From Mesorhizobium sp. PAMC28654 (lineage in GTDB: Bacteria; Pseudomonadota; Alphaproteobacteria; Rhizobiales; Rhizobiaceae), in contig NZ_CP085135.1 of NCBI RefSeq assembly GCF_020616515.1, positions 3,534,001-3,598,000 of the forward strand: a stretch of 64,000 nucleotides of DNA, in the 5' to 3' direction. The notes below the pieces were generated by a model. That model was not told where the DNA came from and did not search any database. It worked only from the letters and a program-made list of their open reading frames with translations. The position numbers and the translations under genes are program-made. This document shows, in pieces, positions 43,337 to 54,422 of the stretch. How positions within the stretch are numbered: the first letter of the stretch is position 1; the number at the start of each line of letters is the position of its first letter.

Positions 43337-46300
43337 TTATTGCTGGTTGGCTGGTGCCGGCGTCTCGCCCGTATCCTGCCCGGTATCCGGCCCGATCTCC
43401 GGCTTGGCTGCCCTGCCCTTGAAGATGCGGCGCACCGTGACGAACAACAGCGGCACCAGGAACACGCCGATCACGGTCGCCGCGATCATGCCGCCCATGA
43501 CGCCGATGCCGACGGAGTTCTGCGCCCCCGAGCCAGCACCACTGGCGATCGCCAGTGGCGTGACGCCGAGGATGAAGGCCAGCGACGTCATCAGGATCGG
43601 TCGCAGACGTTGTCGCGCCGCCTCCAGCGTCGCCTCGACAAGCCCCATGCCGGCCGCCTGCCGCTCGATGGCGAACTCGACGATGAGGATGGCGTTCTTG
43701 GCGGCGAGACCGATCGTGGTCAGAAGCCCGACCTTGAAGTAGACGTCGTTGGTCTGGCCGAACAGAGTGGCCGCCAGCAGCGCGCCGAAGATGCCGATCG
43801 GCACCGACAGCATGACCGCGAACGGGATCGACCAGCTCTCATAGAGTGCGGCCAGGCACAGGAACACGACCAGCGCCGAGATCGCATAGAGCGATGTCGC
43901 CTGGTTGCCGGACAGCCGCTCCTGATGCGACAAGCCTGTCCATTCGTGCGAATATCCGGCGGGCAGTTGTGCGACCAGCCTGTCGATCTCGTCCATGGCG
44001 GCACCTGAGCTCACGCCCGCTGCCGCGGCGCCCTGGATTTCGACCGCTGCCGAACCATTGTAGCGTTCGAGCCGTGGCGAGCCGAATGTCCAGTGGCTGG
44101 AGGCGAAGGCCGAGAACGGCACCATGGCGCCGCTGGCATTGCGGACCTGCCATTTGTCCAGGTCTTCCGGCTGCATGCGGAAGTCGGCGTCGGACTGCAT
44201 ATAGACCGGCTTCACCCGCCCGCGATCGATGAAATCGTTGACATAGTTGCTGCCCCAGGCGGTTGAAAGCGTGTTGTTGATGTCGGCGAGGCTGACGCCC
44301 AGCGCGCTGGCTTTCTCCTGGTCGATGTCGACCGAGAATTGCGGCTGGTCCTCCTGCCCGTTGGGGCGCGTGCTGGTGAGCAGCTTGCTCTGCCCGGCCA
44401 AGGCCAGAAGCTGGTTGCGCGTCTGGATCAGTGCGTCATGGCCGGCGCCATTGACGTCCTGCAGGTAGAAATCGAAACCGTTGGTGTTGCCGAACCCCTG
44501 GATGGCGGGAGGAGCAAGCGCGAAGACCTGCGCATCCCTGATCTTGGAGAAGGCGCCCATCGCACGGCCGGCGATTGCCCGTGCGGCAAACGCCGGCGAT
44601 TTGCGCAGGCTGAAATCCTTCAGCCGCACGAAACCGATGCCGACATTCTGCCCGGCGCCGCCAAAGCCGAAGCCGGAGGCGGTGAAGACGCCGTCGACCG
44701 CGTCCTTTTCGTCGTTCAGATAGTGGTCGGTCACCTCGGCCAGCACGCGCTCGGTGCGGTCCTGCGTTGCGCCGACCGGCAGTTGCACGCTGGTGATCAG
44801 GATGCCCTGGTCTTCTTCCGGCAGGAACGAGCTCGGCAGCCGGGCAAACATCCAGCCCATGGCGACGACGATGGCCAGGAAGACAACGAGGAAGCGCCAG
44901 GACCGGTTGATGATACCGTGCGAGCCGTCGCGATAGGCCGTGGTGCCGCGATCGAAGACGCGGTTGAACCAGCCGAACGGACCGGTTTGCGTCGCATGAT
45001 CCTTGGGTCGCCGCAGGATGGTGGCGCACAGCGCCGGCGTCAGCACCAGCGCCACCAGCACGGACAGCACCATGGCCGAGACTATGGTGACCGAGAACTG
45101 CCGGTAGATGATGCCGGTCGAGCCGCCGAAGAAGGCCATCGGCACGAACACGGCCGACAGCACGGTGGCAATGCCGATCAGCGCGCCGGTGATTTCGTTC
45201 ATCGATTTTCGCGTCGCCTCTTTCGGCGACAGGTCTTCCTCCTGCATCACGCGTTCGACATTCTCGACGACGACGATGGCGTCGTCGACCAGAAGGCCGA
45301 TGGCCAGCACCATGGCGAACATGGTCAGTGTGTTGACCGAATAGCCGAACAGCGACAGCACGCCGAACGTGCCGAGCAGCACCACCGGCACGGCGATGGT
45401 CGGGATGATGGTGGCGCGCAAATTCTGAAGGAAGATGAACATCACCAGGAACACCAGCACGATCGCCTCGGCCAGCGTCTTGACCACCTCCTCGATCGAC
45501 AGCCGAACGAAAGGCGAGGTGTCGTAGGGATAGACGACCTCGACGCCTTGCGGGAAGGTCGAGCTCAGGCGGTTGATCGTCGAGCGCACCGCCTCGGCGG
45601 TGCTGATGGCGTTGGCGCCGGTCGCCAGATTGATGGCGACGCCCGCCGCCGGCTTGCCATTGTAGTGGGCCTGCGTCGTATAGCTTTCGGCGCCGAGCTC
45701 GACGGTGGCGACGTCGTTGAGGCGAACCAGCGAGCCGTCCGTCTGGCTCTTCAAGATGATGTTGCGGAACTGTTCGGCGGTCTGCAGCCGGCTCTTGGCC
45801 GTCACCGTGGCGTTGAGCTGCTGGCCCTTGCGTGCCGGAAGGCCGCCGAGCTGACCGGCCGAAACCTGCGTGTTCTGCGCCTGGATCGCGGTGGCCACAT
45901 CGTTCGGCATCAGCGCATATTTGGCGAGCTTGTCGGGGTCGAGCCAGATGCGCATGGCATAGCCCGAACCGAAAAGCTGCGTCGAGCCGACACCGGCGAC
46001 GCGCTTCAGCGTGTCGTTGACGGTAGCGTTGATATAGTCGGCGAGATCGGTCGAGTTCATCTTGCCGTCGCTCGAGACAAAGCCGATGACCATCAGGAAG
46101 CCGGTCGAGGATTTGGCGACGGTGATGCCGTTGCTCTGCACCACCTGCGGCAGTTGCGACTGCACGAGCTGCAGCTTGTTCTGCGTCTGCACCTGGGCGG
46201 TGTCGGGATCGGCGGCACTGGTGAAAGTCAGGACGATCGACGCCGCGCCGGTCGAGGTCGACGTCGCCGTCATGTAGTCGAGATTGTCGATGCCGGTCAT

Positions 46301-46504
46301 GCCTTGCTCGATGACCTTGGTCACCGAATTCTCGACCGTCTGGGCATCAGCACCCGGATAGGTCGCGCTGATGTTCACCGTGGTGGGCGCGATCTGCGGG
46401 TATTGCGAGATCGGCAGCGTGGTGAGCGCCAATAGGCCGCCCAGCATGATCACGATGGCGATCACCCAGGCGAAGATCGGCCGGTTGATGAAGAATGCGG
46501 ACAT
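43337..46504 (-). CDS. RND multidrug efflux inner-membrane transporter (AcrB/HAE1 family)
   Basis: 1055 residues, the normal length. It has twelve membrane helices and two large periplasmic loops. Proton-relay residues are visible: the Asp pair in [18 protein letters not shown] of TM4 and the Lys in [17 protein letters not shown] of TM10. The N terminus [20 protein letters not shown] is characteristic. It exports hydrophobic or amphiphilic compounds using the proton gradient with the adaptor and outer-membrane partners encoded beside it. Confidence 0.96.
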   Translation of the reverse strand: MSAFFINRPIFAWVIAIVIMLGGLLALTTLPISQYPQIAPTTVNISATYPGADAQTVENSVTKVIEQGMTGIDNLDYMTATSTSTGAASIVLTFTSAADPDTAQVQTQNKLQLVQSQLPQVVQSNGITVAKSSTGFLMVIGFVSSDGKMNSTDLADYINATVNDTLKRVAGVGSTQLFGSGYAMRIWLDPDKLAKYALMPNDVATAIQAQNTQVSAGQLGGLPARKGQQLNATVTAKSRLQTAEQFRNIILKSQTDGSLVRLNDVATVELGAESYTTQAHYNGKPAAGVAINLATGANAISTAEAVRSTINRLSSTFPQGVEVVYPYDTSPFVRLSIEEVVKTLAEAIVLVFLVMFIFLQNLRATIIPTIAVPVVLLGTFGVLSLFGYSVNTLTMFAMVLAIGLLVDDAIVVVENVERVMQEEDLSPKEATRKSMNEITGALIGIATVLSAVFVPMAFFGGSTGIIYRQFSVTIVSAMVLSVLVALVLTPALCATILRRPKDHATQTGPFGWFNRVFDRGTTAYRDGSHGIINRSWRFLVVFLAIVVAMGWMFARLPSSFLPEEDQGILITSVQLPVGATQDRTERVLAEVTDHYLNDEKDAVDGVFTASGFGFGGAGQNVGIGFVRLKDFSLRKSPAFAARAIAGRAMGAFSKIRDAQVFALAPPAIQGFGNTNGFDFYLQDVNGAGHDALIQTRNQLLALAGQSKLLTSTRPNGQEDQPQFSVDIDQEKASALGVSLADINNTLSTAWGSNYVNDFIDRGRVKPVYMQSDADFRMQPEDLDKWQVRNASGAMVPFSAFASSHWTFGSPRLERYNGSAAVEIQGAAAAGVSSGAAMDEIDRLVAQLPAGYSHEWTGLSHQERLSGNQATSLYAISALVVFLCLAALYESWSIPFAVMLSVPIGIFGALLAATLFGQTNDVYFKVGLLTTIGLAAKNAILIVEFAIERQAAGMGLVEATLEAARQRLRPILMTSLAFILGVTPLAIASGAGSGAQNSVGIGVMGGMIAATVIGVFLVPLLFVTVRRIFKGRAAKPEIGPDTGQDTGETPAPANQQ

Positions 46505-46508
46505 CAGC

Positions 46509-47780
46509 TCAGTTCCCGGTCGACTGGCCGTTGCTGGCCATCTTGGAAGGGGTAGACACGGCCGAAGTCCCCTGTGCGCGGTCCTTGACCTCGCCGGTCG
46601 CCTCGTCGATCGTCACTTCGACGCCCGTCGCATCGCCACCGGGGCGCACCAGTTGCATGCCCTCGACGATGACGCGGTCGCCATCGCCGACGCCAGCGTC
46701 CACCAGCCAGTTGTTGCCGACGGTGTTGCGTACGGTCAGTACACGCGTTTCGACCTTGCCCTGTGCATTGATGACCATTGCCGTCGCCTCGCCCTTGGTG
46801 TTGCGGCTGACCCCGCGCTGCGGCACCAGGAAACTGTTCTGGGCTACGCCCTCCTCGACCAGGGCCCGCACATACATGCCGGGCAGAAGCAGGCGATCCG
46901 GATTGGGGAACTCCGCCCTCAATGCAAAGGTGCCGGTCGTCTGGTCGACGCTGGCGCCCACGGATTCCATCTTGCCGGTCAGCGGATAGATAGTGCCGTT
47001 CTCGAGCTTCAGCTTGACGCTGACATTGGGACCGCTGAACTTCAGCCGCCCTTCCGTGATGGCCTGGCGCAGATTGAGCAGATTGGTGCTCGATTGCGTG
47101 ACATCGACATTGATCGGATCGAGCGCGCGGATGGTGGTGAGCAACGTATCCTGGTTGGCGGTGACGAGGGCTCCGGGCGTCAGTAAGGATTTGTCGATAC
47201 GGCCGGCGATCGGCGCGGTAATCTTGGTATAGTCGAGATTGATGCGCGCGGTCTCGACACTGGCCTTGGCGGCCGCCACATCCGCGTTGGCCTGCGCCAG
47301 CGTGGCCGCGGCATCGTCATAATCCTGTTTCGAGACGACGTTCTGCTTCAGCAACCCGGCATAGCGGTCGAACTTGGCCTGCGCGGTAGGCACCGCCGCT
47401 TCGGCTTTCTGCTGGGACGCTACCGCGCTGTCGTAGGCTGCCTGGTAGGTCGCTGGATTGATGAGATAAAGCGGCTGACCGGCCACCACCTCGCTGCCCT
47501 CCTTGAACAGGCGCGCCTGGATGATGCCGTTCACCTGTGGGCGCACATCAGCGGTAAGCGAGGCCGTTGTACGTCCCGGCAATTCGGCGGTGATGGCCAC
47601 CGATTGCGGATGCAAGGTGACGACGCCGACCTCGGGCTTGCCGACACCGCCCATGCCGGCAGGAGCCTTGCTTTGCTCCTGCGAACAGGCAGCCAGAAAA
47701 AGGGCGGCGGCGAGCATTGCGGCCCAGGGTGCGCGCCTGAATGGCTTAGCCGACAAAGGAAACTGGCTGGGGATGGGCAT
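46509..47780 (-). CDS. RND efflux periplasmic adaptor (AcrA family)
   Basis: 423 residues from ATG 47780 (AGGA site). A lipobox-like LFLAACSQ indicates membrane anchoring. The adaptor features are [38 protein letters not shown], a coiled-coil hairpin (about 110-170), and [22 protein letters not shown]. It links the transporter at 43337-46504 to the outer-membrane channel. It is the first gene of the operon; the local repressor is not obvious, although a TetR gene lies 3.5 kb away. Confidence 0.95.
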   Translation of the reverse strand: MPIPSQFPLSAKPFRRAPWAAMLAAALFLAACSQEQSKAPAGMGGVGKPEVGVVTLHPQSVAITAELPGRTTASLTADVRPQVNGIIQARLFKEGSEVVAGQPLYLINPATYQAAYDSAVASQQKAEAAVPTAQAKFDRYAGLLKQNVVSKQDYDDAAATLAQANADVAAAKASVETARINLDYTKITAPIAGRIDKSLLTPGALVTANQDTLLTTIRALDPINVDVTQSSTNLLNLRQAITEGRLKFSGPNVSVKLKLENGTIYPLTGKMESVGASVDQTTGTFALRAEFPNPDRLLLPGMYVRALVEEGVAQNSFLVPQRGVSRNTKGEATAMVINAQGKVETRVLTVRNTVGNNWLVDAGVGDGDRVIVEGMQLVRPGGDATGVEVTIDEATGEVKDRAQGTSAVSTPSKMASNGQSTGN

Positions 47781-47973
47781 ATCCTGGATCTTTCCCTGGA
47801 GTTGCGGTCGCGTGGCTGTCGGCACCGGACCGCTCCTGCAGGAGTGGAGCCCGGATGCGGGCCAACAAAGGCGAGGTCGAACGGATGAGCCCGCCGGTCA
47901 AGGCGGTCGATGTCATGACGACAGGCCGCGCCCGTCTGCGGGCGGCGCCGAGCAATGCTTCGAAGCGGCTCAT
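47746..47973 (-). CDS. Possible small protein upstream of the efflux operon
   Basis: A 75-residue frame starting MSRFEALLGAARRRARPVVM with a good AGAAGGAGCGTGAC ribosome site. It overlaps the first 35 bases of the adaptor gene in another frame. It is basic at the start, has no recognisable domain, and might be a leader peptide coupled to the pump. Support is the ribosome site only. Confidence 0.3.
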   Translation of the reverse strand: MSRFEALLGAARRRARPVVMTSTALTGGLIRSTSPLLARIRAPLLQERSGADSHATATPGKDPGYAHPQPVSFVG

Positions 47974-48376
47974 GTCACGCTCCTTCTTCGCGGCCGGGGG
48001 TACTCGAGGATCGAGCTGCCGGCCGCGATGCCCATCGACATCAATATCCCGATCCGCGGCGACATGCCAAGCCTTACGCGGTCTTGCGCTCATGATGTCC
48101 ATGGGATCGCTCGGAAAAGGGGAGCGACAGGCGCCATGCGGCGAAGTTCAATCGGATAGCACCTTTCAGCGTGTCGACCGGCGGAGCCGGGGGTGTGATG
48201 CGCGCGGCCAGCGGCAAGCCGCGTCCGGCCAGCGGCAAGCCGCGGCGGGCATGACTGACCGACAACCTTGGACTGACCGATGCGATCAGCCGCAGCATCA
48301 TCATGGCTTCCCACATTGACCTGCTCCATTCCATGACTTGAACGATCGGATAGCGGGATACGGCATCCCGAGGAGA
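47974..48376. other. Gap between the efflux and Cpx-like loci, one weak ORF
   Basis: About 400 bases without a convincing gene. A 76-residue - strand frame (48074-48304, starting MMMLRLIASV) has a GGGAAG site and an internal duplicated RGLPLA segment that comes from a direct repeat of CCAGCGGCAAGCCGCG at about 48209-48243. Coding status is doubtful. Confidence 0.3.
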
Positions 48377-48419
48377 GCCGGCCGGCCCGAGCATGGTTGG
48401 GATCCAAGGGCCGGCCGGC
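48377..48419 (-). terminator. 12-bp hairpin after the LTXXQ gene
   Basis: GCCGGCCGGCCC and GGGCCGGCCGGC pair perfectly over 12 bases with a 19-base loop, eight bases past the stop of the - strand LTXXQ gene. There is no U-tract. Confidence 0.55.
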
Positions 48420-48427
48420 GCAGCCGG

Positions 48428-49099
48428 TCAGGGCTGCTCGCCTTCCCGGGGTGGGGGAGGCGGGAGCTGGCTGCCATTGTCGGACAAACCTTCGGGACCG
48501 GCCGCGTCATCCGGCGGGTTGCCCAACAGACCGGGGGGTGGTCCATGTGGCCGATCCGCCGAAGCAAGGATTTCGAGCTGTTCAGGTGTCAGTTTGGTGC
48601 GCAGAACAACGATCGCATCCTTCAGCTTGCCGGCCGAAACCGCGCGGGCGGTGACGTCGTCGGCGAGCCTTTCCTGGAAGGCAAATGGGTCACGCTTGCC
48701 TTCCGGGCCGGCGGCATCGGGGCCCTTCGCTTCCGGCCCGTCAGGACCATGATCGGGGCGCGGCGGTGAAAGCACGGCCTGCAGCGCGCTGGTGTAGTCG
48801 CGCCAGGCGTCGAGCTGCTCGGCGCGGATGCCGACGCGGGTCTCCAGCATTGCCAGCCGGGCGGCCAGCATGAATTCCGGCGGCGGTCCCATGCGATGCG
48901 GGCCGAAGCCCTCCGGCCCGTGGCGCATCGGCCCACGCAGGCCGGGCCAGGGCATCGGGCCGTGATCGCGCCCATTCTGCATTGCCATGACCGGAGGCGT
49001 CTCGCCGGGCGCAGCGGCGGGACCGGGCTGCGCCGCCAGCGCCGGATGGATAGCCGCTACAGAAAACAGGCCAAGCGCAAGAAATCTGCTTCGCATCAT
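48428..49099 (-). CDS. Periplasmic LTXXQ-motif (Spy/CpxP-like) protein
   Basis: 223 residues from ATG 49099 (AAAGGAAC site), with a signal peptide ending HPALA. Two helical LTXXQ-type units are present: [24 protein letters not shown] and [19 protein letters not shown], separated by a Pro/Gly-rich linker; the ends are also Pro-rich. CpxP/Spy-like proteins sense or chaperone misfolded periplasmic proteins. It is divergent from an OmpR-type regulator and kinase, which copies the cpxP-cpxRA layout. Confidence 0.82.
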   Translation of the reverse strand: MMRSRFLALGLFSVAAIHPALAAQPGPAAAPGETPPVMAMQNGRDHGPMPWPGLRGPMRHGPEGFGPHRMGPPPEFMLAARLAMLETRVGIRAEQLDAWRDYTSALQAVLSPPRPDHGPDGPEAKGPDAAGPEGKRDPFAFQERLADDVTARAVSAGKLKDAIVVLRTKLTPEQLEILASADRPHGPPPGLLGNPPDDAAGPEGLSDNGSQLPPPPPREGEQP

Positions 49100-49310
49100 G
49101 TTGTTCCTTTCTCTCATGCTTCGGTCGGCCAAGAGGATAGGAGGCGACTTTTTCCGCTTCGCGTCGGCGTGTTGCCGAAGGTTTCCGCAAAAGGGCAATT
49201 TGTTTCCGAATGTTTCCCGTGCCCAGCCGGACACATTGCGTTGCAAATTTCCATGCCGCGGGGCGCCGCTCTCCCTATAATCAAGGCAGGCAAGGCGGAA
49301 TGGCAGGGCA

Positions 49311-50039
49311 ATGCAGTCACAACCCCATATCCTCGTCGTTGACGACGACCGCGAGATCCGGACGCTTCTGGGGCGCTATCTCGATGGCCAGGGCTTTCGC
49401 GTTTCAGCGGCGGCGGACCGGCGCGAGTGCGAGCAGAAGCTCGGCTCGGGCCAGTTCGACCTGATCGTGCTCGACGTCATGCTGCCGGATGGCTCGGGGC
49501 TCGATATCTGCCGGAGCCTGCGTGACCGCAAACCCCACATCCCCGTCATCCTGCTGACGGCGCTGAAGGAGGATGTCGATCGCATCATCGGCCTGGAGCT
49601 CGGCGCCGACGACTATCTCGGCAAGCCCTTCAATCCGCGCGAGCTCATCGCCCGCATCCGCGCCGTGCTCAGGCGCTCGGCGCCCGAGGAGGCGCCCGCG
49701 CCACCGCGCGCCCGCATCTACCGTTTCGCCAGCTACATGCTGGAACCCGACACCCGCAAGGTGACGGATGTACAAGGTGCGCTCATCGATCTCACCGGCG
49801 CCGAGTTCGACCTGCTGCAGGTGTTCCTCGACCGTCCCGGTCGGCTGTTGTCGCGCGATCAGTTGCTTGACCTGACGCAAGGCCGTGAGCGCGACCCGCT
49901 CGAACGCTCGGTCGATGTGCTGATGAGCCGGCTACGCCGCAAATTCACCGATACAGGCGACGGGCCGCTGTTCAAGACGGTTCGCAATGGCGGCTACCAG
50001 TTGACCGCGCGCGTCGACACGGTGGAGAACCACCCGTGA
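49311..50039 (+). CDS. OmpR-family response regulator
   Basis: 242 residues. The receiver domain has the acidic pair DDD (11-13), phospho-acceptor Asp55 in [11 protein letters not shown], Thr83 and Lys105 in GKPFNPRE. The C-terminal winged helix (about 135-235) has [26 protein letters not shown] and the recognition segment [14 protein letters not shown]. It is phosphorylated by the kinase encoded next (GTGA overlap) and probably controls the divergent LTXXQ gene and itself. Confidence 0.95.
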   Translation: MQSQPHILVVDDDREIRTLLGRYLDGQGFRVSAAADRRECEQKLGSGQFDLIVLDVMLPDGSGLDICRSLRDRKPHIPVILLTALKEDVDRIIGLELGADDYLGKPFNPRELIARIRAVLRRSAPEEAPAPPRARIYRFASYMLEPDTRKVTDVQGALIDLTGAEFDLLQVFLDRPGRLLSRDQLLDLTQGRERDPLERSVDVLMSRLRRKFTDTGDGPLFKTVRNGGYQLTARVDTVENHP

Positions 50040-51283
50040 ACTCGCTGCGTCGACGCCTTATCCTGTTGCTGGTCGCCTCGATCGTCGGCGTGGTCGGACT
50101 GGCGACGGCTGCTGTGCTCAGTGTCCGGGGCGGAGGCCCACCACCTGAATTGACCATGCCCTGGGTTGCCCAGCAGATGGAGCTCGTGGTGCGGCTGTTG
50201 CCCGGTCCGATTTCGAGCATTCTCCAGGTGCAACTGAGCGATCACCCGGCAGGCGGCAAGGTGGACCGTCCAGAAACGGCGATGCTCAACGACATACTGA
50301 GCCGTCGGGGACTCGACGTTCTGGCTGTGGTCAGTGACAAGGGGGATGACCCTGGGCAGCTTGCATCGGTGCAGCTACCCGACAATCGCTGGGCGATCAT
50401 AGAGGTCCCTCACGTCAAGCCGCCAAGGCGCGAGTGGCTGGTTCTCGCCGGCTGGATCTCGCTGATCGTGGCCGGCGCCACGGCTGTGTCGGTCTATTTC
50501 ACCGCTGTGCTGATCCGGCCGCTTGAAATGCTGGAGGCCGCCGTCTCCAAGATCGGATCGGATGGCGTGCTGGCAGCGGTGCCGGAAGTCGGCTCGGCCG
50601 AGGTCAAGGCGACGGCGCATGCGCTGAACCAGCTGTCGTCAAGGCTGAGGACCGCCATGGAGAGCCGCATGCGCCTGGTTGCCGCCGCCGGTCACGACCT
50701 GCGCACGCCGATGACGCGCATGCGCCTGCGCGCCGAATTCATCGAGGAGGATCGCGACAAATGGCTTCACGATCTCGATGAGCTCGACCGCATCGCCGAC
50801 AGCGCCATCCGGCTGGTGCGCGAGGAGGTGGACCAGGACGCGGTCGAGCCGGTGGACCTGGAAAAAACCGTGCGCGACATCGGAGCCGAGATGGTGTCGC
50901 TCGGCCATGCCGTGTCGATCGGACATCTGGACAAGGTTTCGGTGCGGGCCGGCGCACTCGGCCTGCGCCGCGCCTTACGCAATCTGATCGTCAACGCCGC
51001 CACGCATGGCAAGGGCTGTGAGGTGTCGCTGTCCGCCACGGACGGACAGGCCGTGCTCACCATTGCCGATAGCGGGCCGGGCATCCCCGGGGAACTGCTG
51101 AGCAAGGCGTTCGAGCCGTTTTTCCGCGTCGATCCCGCCCGCCGGCAATCCGTCCCGGGCGCGGGCCTTGGCCTCGCCATCGCCAAGGAAATCATCGAAC
51201 GGTATGGCGGATCGATAACGCTGGAAAATCGCCCTGGCGGCGGCCTCTCGCAGAAAGTCATTTTCGCCGCTGTTTCAACTTGA
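50036..51283 (+). CDS. Membrane sensor histidine kinase
   Basis: 415 residues from GTG 50036, overlapping the regulator's stop. There are two membrane helices (about 9-28 and 140-163) with a periplasmic sensor between them, a HAMP segment (LIRPLEMLEAAVSKIG), a HisKA box with His220 in AAGHDLRTPMTRMRL, and an HATPase domain (NLIVNAATHG, IADSGPGIPGE, GAGLGLAIAKEI). It senses an envelope signal and phosphorylates Asp55 of its partner. The periplasmic loop is about 110 residues with no known sensor fold. Confidence 0.95.
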   Translation: MNSLRRRLILLLVASIVGVVGLATAAVLSVRGGGPPPELTMPWVAQQMELVVRLLPGPISSILQVQLSDHPAGGKVDRPETAMLNDILSRRGLDVLAVVSDKGDDPGQLASVQLPDNRWAIIEVPHVKPPRREWLVLAGWISLIVAGATAVSVYFTAVLIRPLEMLEAAVSKIGSDGVLAAVPEVGSAEVKATAHALNQLSSRLRTAMESRMRLVAAAGHDLRTPMTRMRLRAEFIEEDRDKWLHDLDELDRIADSAIRLVREEVDQDAVEPVDLEKTVRDIGAEMVSLGHAVSIGHLDKVSVRAGALGLRRALRNLIVNAATHGKGCEVSLSATDGQAVLTIADSGPGIPGELLSKAFEPFFRVDPARRQSVPGAGLGLAIAKEIIERYGGSITLENRPGGGLSQKVIFAAVST

Positions 51284-51342
51284 AGGGGTGCCGTGCGGCC
51301 CCGTCAACGGACAACCGCCAGATCGAAAGCAATCGTTTCCGT

Positions 51343-52053
51343 TCATCCGCCGGCACCATCGAGAAACAGCTTCCATGCCTGATTGAAATACCGCTCTTCC
51401 TCAGCGGGATCCGAGAAGCGGCTTTCTCCCAACATGGTCGAAATAAGCGGCTTGATGGATGTCGCATAAAGAAGCTGCTCGGCGACGAACAGCGGGTCTC
51501 CATCGGCAACGACATTTCCCGACTGGGCCTCCACAACCAGCCTGGAGAAGCGGCTCATGATGGGGCTCTCGGCCGCAGGCTTTGGTTCAACCCCGCCAAA
51601 GGCTACAGCCTCACCCAAGGCAGCTCGGTTGAGGGCGATCATTTGTGGTCTCAGATTGATCGACAGCAGAGCACGCGCAAATCGCTTGAGTCGCTCCGCT
51701 GGGCTCGCGTTCATCTCCATCAGCGAATCGAGCTCGGAGGTGACCTGCGACTGCAATCCCTCCATGAGCGCCGTGAAAAGCGCGGCTTTCGATGGATAGC
51801 GACGATAGATAGTGTCCTTGCCTGCTCCGCAGGCTGAGGCCACCTGCTCCATCGTGGTCGCCGCAAAGCCCTGGGACGCGAACAATCCAGCCGCGATATC
51901 GAGGATTCGGCGATTGAGTTCCTCCAGCGCTTCCCTGGACGGACGGCCCCCTTTTGATTTGCCGGGGGTGGGCGATTGCCCGGTTCGGGCAGCGGGTATG
52001 CGAGCCGGTCCGGCCTTGCCAGATTGTTTCACTTCGGATTGGTCGGGCGCCAT
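51343..52053 (-). CDS. TetR-family transcriptional regulator
   Basis: 236 residues. After a 35-residue charged leader comes the TetR HTH: ILDIAAGLFASQGFAATTMEQVASACGAGKDTIYRRYPSKAALF. The C-terminal domain (TetR_C_7-like, with PLFVAEQLLYATSIKPLISTM) would bind a small ligand. It is divergent from the siderophore receptor gene and convergent with the histidine kinase. The target is most likely its own promoter and the iron operon, or the efflux pump; neither is shown. Confidence 0.9.
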   Translation of the reverse strand: MAPDQSEVKQSGKAGPARIPAARTGQSPTPGKSKGGRPSREALEELNRRILDIAAGLFASQGFAATTMEQVASACGAGKDTIYRRYPSKAALFTALMEGLQSQVTSELDSLMEMNASPAERLKRFARALLSINLRPQMIALNRAALGEAVAFGGVEPKPAAESPIMSRFSRLVVEAQSGNVVADGDPLFVAEQLLYATSIKPLISTMLGESRFSDPAEEERYFNQAWKLFLDGAGG

Positions 52054-52171
52054 GTTCCTGCCTGTACGGGGTTGGTGGGCTGCCGGGCGTTCATTCGGAT
52101 TGGCGCCATTCTACCTTTGGCAGAAAACCAAACGCAATCGTTCCGTTGCCGTTTTGCAACAGCATTAAACT

Positions 52172-52186
52172 TGAGCGTTATAATCA
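52172..52186. promoter_or_regulatory. Candidate RirA box (iron-responsive operator)
   Basis: TGAGCGTTATAATCA fits the TGA-N9-TCA pattern of the RirA iron-responsive operator known in rhizobia. It overlaps a TATAAT that could serve as the -10 box and lies about 80 bases before the receptor start. Repression under iron-replete conditions is expected if the site is real. Confidence 0.55.
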
Positions 52187-52266
52187 TAAAATCTAACTGG
52201 ACGATGTCGTCCCGTTTTTGCTACCTCGCTGCCGACATACGTGGATTGAAAAGGCGGGGCGGGAAA

Positions 52267-54417
52267 ATGACTGTTGGTGCATGCAGGGCGGTGCTTCTTG
52301 GAACGACCTCCCTGTTCGCCGTGCTGGGACCGGCCGCCGCGCAGGAGCCGACCACCCAGCTGGAAAAGATCGTTGTGGAAGGCGAAGCGGGGACATCGGC
52401 GTCCACGGCCGATCGGGTGCTCCAGAAAAGTACCGTATCCGCCACGAAGACCGCGACACCGGTGGTGGAAACACCACAGTCGGTGACGACCGTTACGCGC
52501 AAGCAGATCGACGAGCAGAACCCCCAGACGGTCAGCGAAGCACTCCGTTACACAGCAGGCGTGCTTTCGGATCGCGATTCCAATTCCCGCTACGACTCGA
52601 TATTCCTTCGCGGTTTTGGCACTTTCGGCACCGCGACCAGTTATGTGAACTATCTCGACGGGCTGAAACTGCCCCGTGGCCAGGCATTCGCCCAATCGGC
52701 GATCGATCCTTATCTGCTCGACCGCATCGATGTCCTTAAGGGGCCATCGGCGCTCCTGTATGGGCAGGTGAGCCCAGGCGGCCTGGTCAACCAGGTCAGT
52801 CGCATGCCGTCGGCACAGCCGCTCAACGAGGTTCGTGTGGAGCGCGGCACTGATGGCCGCTTGCAGAGCGCGCTTACCTCGCGCGGGCCACTGACCGAGG
52901 ATGGGAGCCTGCAATATGGCATCAGCGCCGTGGGCCGGCTCTCCGGCACCCGCTATGAGGATGTCGACGAAAAGCGTTTTGGCATCGCGCCCGCGATAAG
53001 CTGGCAGCCCGACGCCGACACGACATTGACCATCTCGGGCTATTATCAGAACGACCCGGAAGGTGGGTACTTCAACTCCCTGTATCCAAGCTTTCTCGCT
53101 CCAGAGGCCTACAAGCCCTATCTGAACCGCGACCTGAACATCGGCGATCCGTCCTTCGATGCCTTCGAGCGCAAGCAGTACGGCATCGGCTATCGGTTCG
53201 AGCACAGGTTCAATGAAGCCGTAACCGTGCGGTCCAGCTTGCGCTATTCGCATGTCGACGCGGATTTCCAGTCCCTGCAGATGGCAGGACCGCTCGATTC
53301 GAATGGGCTGATCCCACGCCAGGCGCTGCGCTCGATCGAGGATGTCGGCGGAACCTCCCTCGACAATCAGGCGGAAATCCACTTCGACACCGGGACAATC
53401 CAGCACACGGTGCTTGCTGGTATCGACTACCAGAATGTCGGGAGCGACTGGGAATATCGCTACGGAGCAGCGCCGCCGCTCGATGTGGTCAACCCGGTGT
53501 ACGGCCAGCCGATCGGGCCGCTCACGACGATCATCAACAGCGGCCAGAAGCTCCGGCAGACCGGCGCCTATGTCCAGGACCAGATGAGCTTCGGCGGCTT
53601 CAGGGCCCTGATGGGCGTTCGCCACGACTGGACGCGGCAGGATACCGACAACCGCCTCGCCGGTACGTCAACCGATCAGTCGAGTGAAGCCACCAGCTAC
53701 CGGGCGGGCCTGCTGTACCTGTTCGACAACGGGCTTGCTCCCTATGCGAGCTACTCGACGTCCTTCGAACCGACGGTCGGCGTCGATTCCGCCGGCGCTC
53801 CGTTCGTGCCGAGCACAGCGCGTCAATACGAGGTTGGCCTGAAGTACCAGCCGCCTGGCATGGATGCGCTGTTCACAGTGTCGGCCTTCGATATCCGGCA
53901 GCAGGACGCGCTCGTCCCCGATACGTTCGGGTTCAATGTCCAGGCGGGGGAAATTCGCTCGCGCGGCTTCGAATTCGAGAGCAGGGGCAGCCTGACGGAC
54001 AATCTCGAACTCGTCGCCGCCCTTACCCTGCTCGACACGAGAGTGACCGAGACCGCCGTCCCCGCGAACATAGCCAAGCGCCCGCAGGCAGTGCCCCAAT
54101 ACTTCGGCTCGCTCTGGGCGAATTACACGTTCCACAGTGGCGCCGCCGAGGGTTTGACGGTTGGCGGCGGCGTTCGCCTGGTCGGCTCCAGCTATGCCGA
54201 CAATGCAAACACCGTGAAGGCCGACGGCTACACACTGGTCGACGTTGCCATGCGATACGATTTTGGCGCGAAGAATCCGACCCTGAAAGGGCTGGAGGGC
54301 ACGTTGAACGTCACCAACCTGCTGAACAAGACATACTATTCGAGCTGCAGTTCGAACATCTATTGCCAATACGGCAATGGCCGGCAGGTGCTGGCTGGCC
54401 TCCGCTACAAATGGTGA
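52267..54417 (+). CDS. TonB-dependent siderophore receptor (FhuA/FoxA-like)
   Basis: 716 residues from ATG 52267, with a signal peptide ending GPAAAQ. The plug domain has a TonB-box-like region (EKIVVEGE), then PQSVTTVTRKQIDEQNPQTVSEALRYTAGV, FLRGFG, IDPYLLDRIDVLKGPSALLYGQVSPGGLVNQVS, which are the TonB-siderophore hallmarks. The 22-strand barrel ends in an aromatic-rich KTYYSSCSSNIYCQYGNGRQVLAGLRYKW with terminal Trp. It imports a ferric siderophore, probably a hydroxamate, through the outer membrane. The longer frame back to 51976 is not used. Confidence 0.94.
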   Translation: MTVGACRAVLLGTTSLFAVLGPAAAQEPTTQLEKIVVEGEAGTSASTADRVLQKSTVSATKTATPVVETPQSVTTVTRKQIDEQNPQTVSEALRYTAGVLSDRDSNSRYDSIFLRGFGTFGTATSYVNYLDGLKLPRGQAFAQSAIDPYLLDRIDVLKGPSALLYGQVSPGGLVNQVSRMPSAQPLNEVRVERGTDGRLQSALTSRGPLTEDGSLQYGISAVGRLSGTRYEDVDEKRFGIAPAISWQPDADTTLTISGYYQNDPEGGYFNSLYPSFLAPEAYKPYLNRDLNIGDPSFDAFERKQYGIGYRFEHRFNEAVTVRSSLRYSHVDADFQSLQMAGPLDSNGLIPRQALRSIEDVGGTSLDNQAEIHFDTGTIQHTVLAGIDYQNVGSDWEYRYGAAPPLDVVNPVYGQPIGPLTTIINSGQKLRQTGAYVQDQMSFGGFRALMGVRHDWTRQDTDNRLAGTSTDQSSEATSYRAGLLYLFDNGLAPYASYSTSFEPTVGVDSAGAPFVPSTARQYEVGLKYQPPGMDALFTVSAFDIRQQDALVPDTFGFNVQAGEIRSRGFEFESRGSLTDNLELVAALTLLDTRVTETAVPANIAKRPQAVPQYFGSLWANYTFHSGAAEGLTVGGGVRLVGSSYADNANTVKADGYTLVDVAMRYDFGAKNPTLKGLEGTLNVTNLLNKTYYSSCSSNIYCQYGNGRQVLAGLRYKW

Positions 54418-54422
54418 GCGGC

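Noticed and set aside
44339..46435. A 698-residue + strand ORF opposite the RND transporter gene
   Set aside because: It is His/Arg/Gln-rich shadow coding of the high-G+C AcrB-type gene, with no domain or ribosome site.
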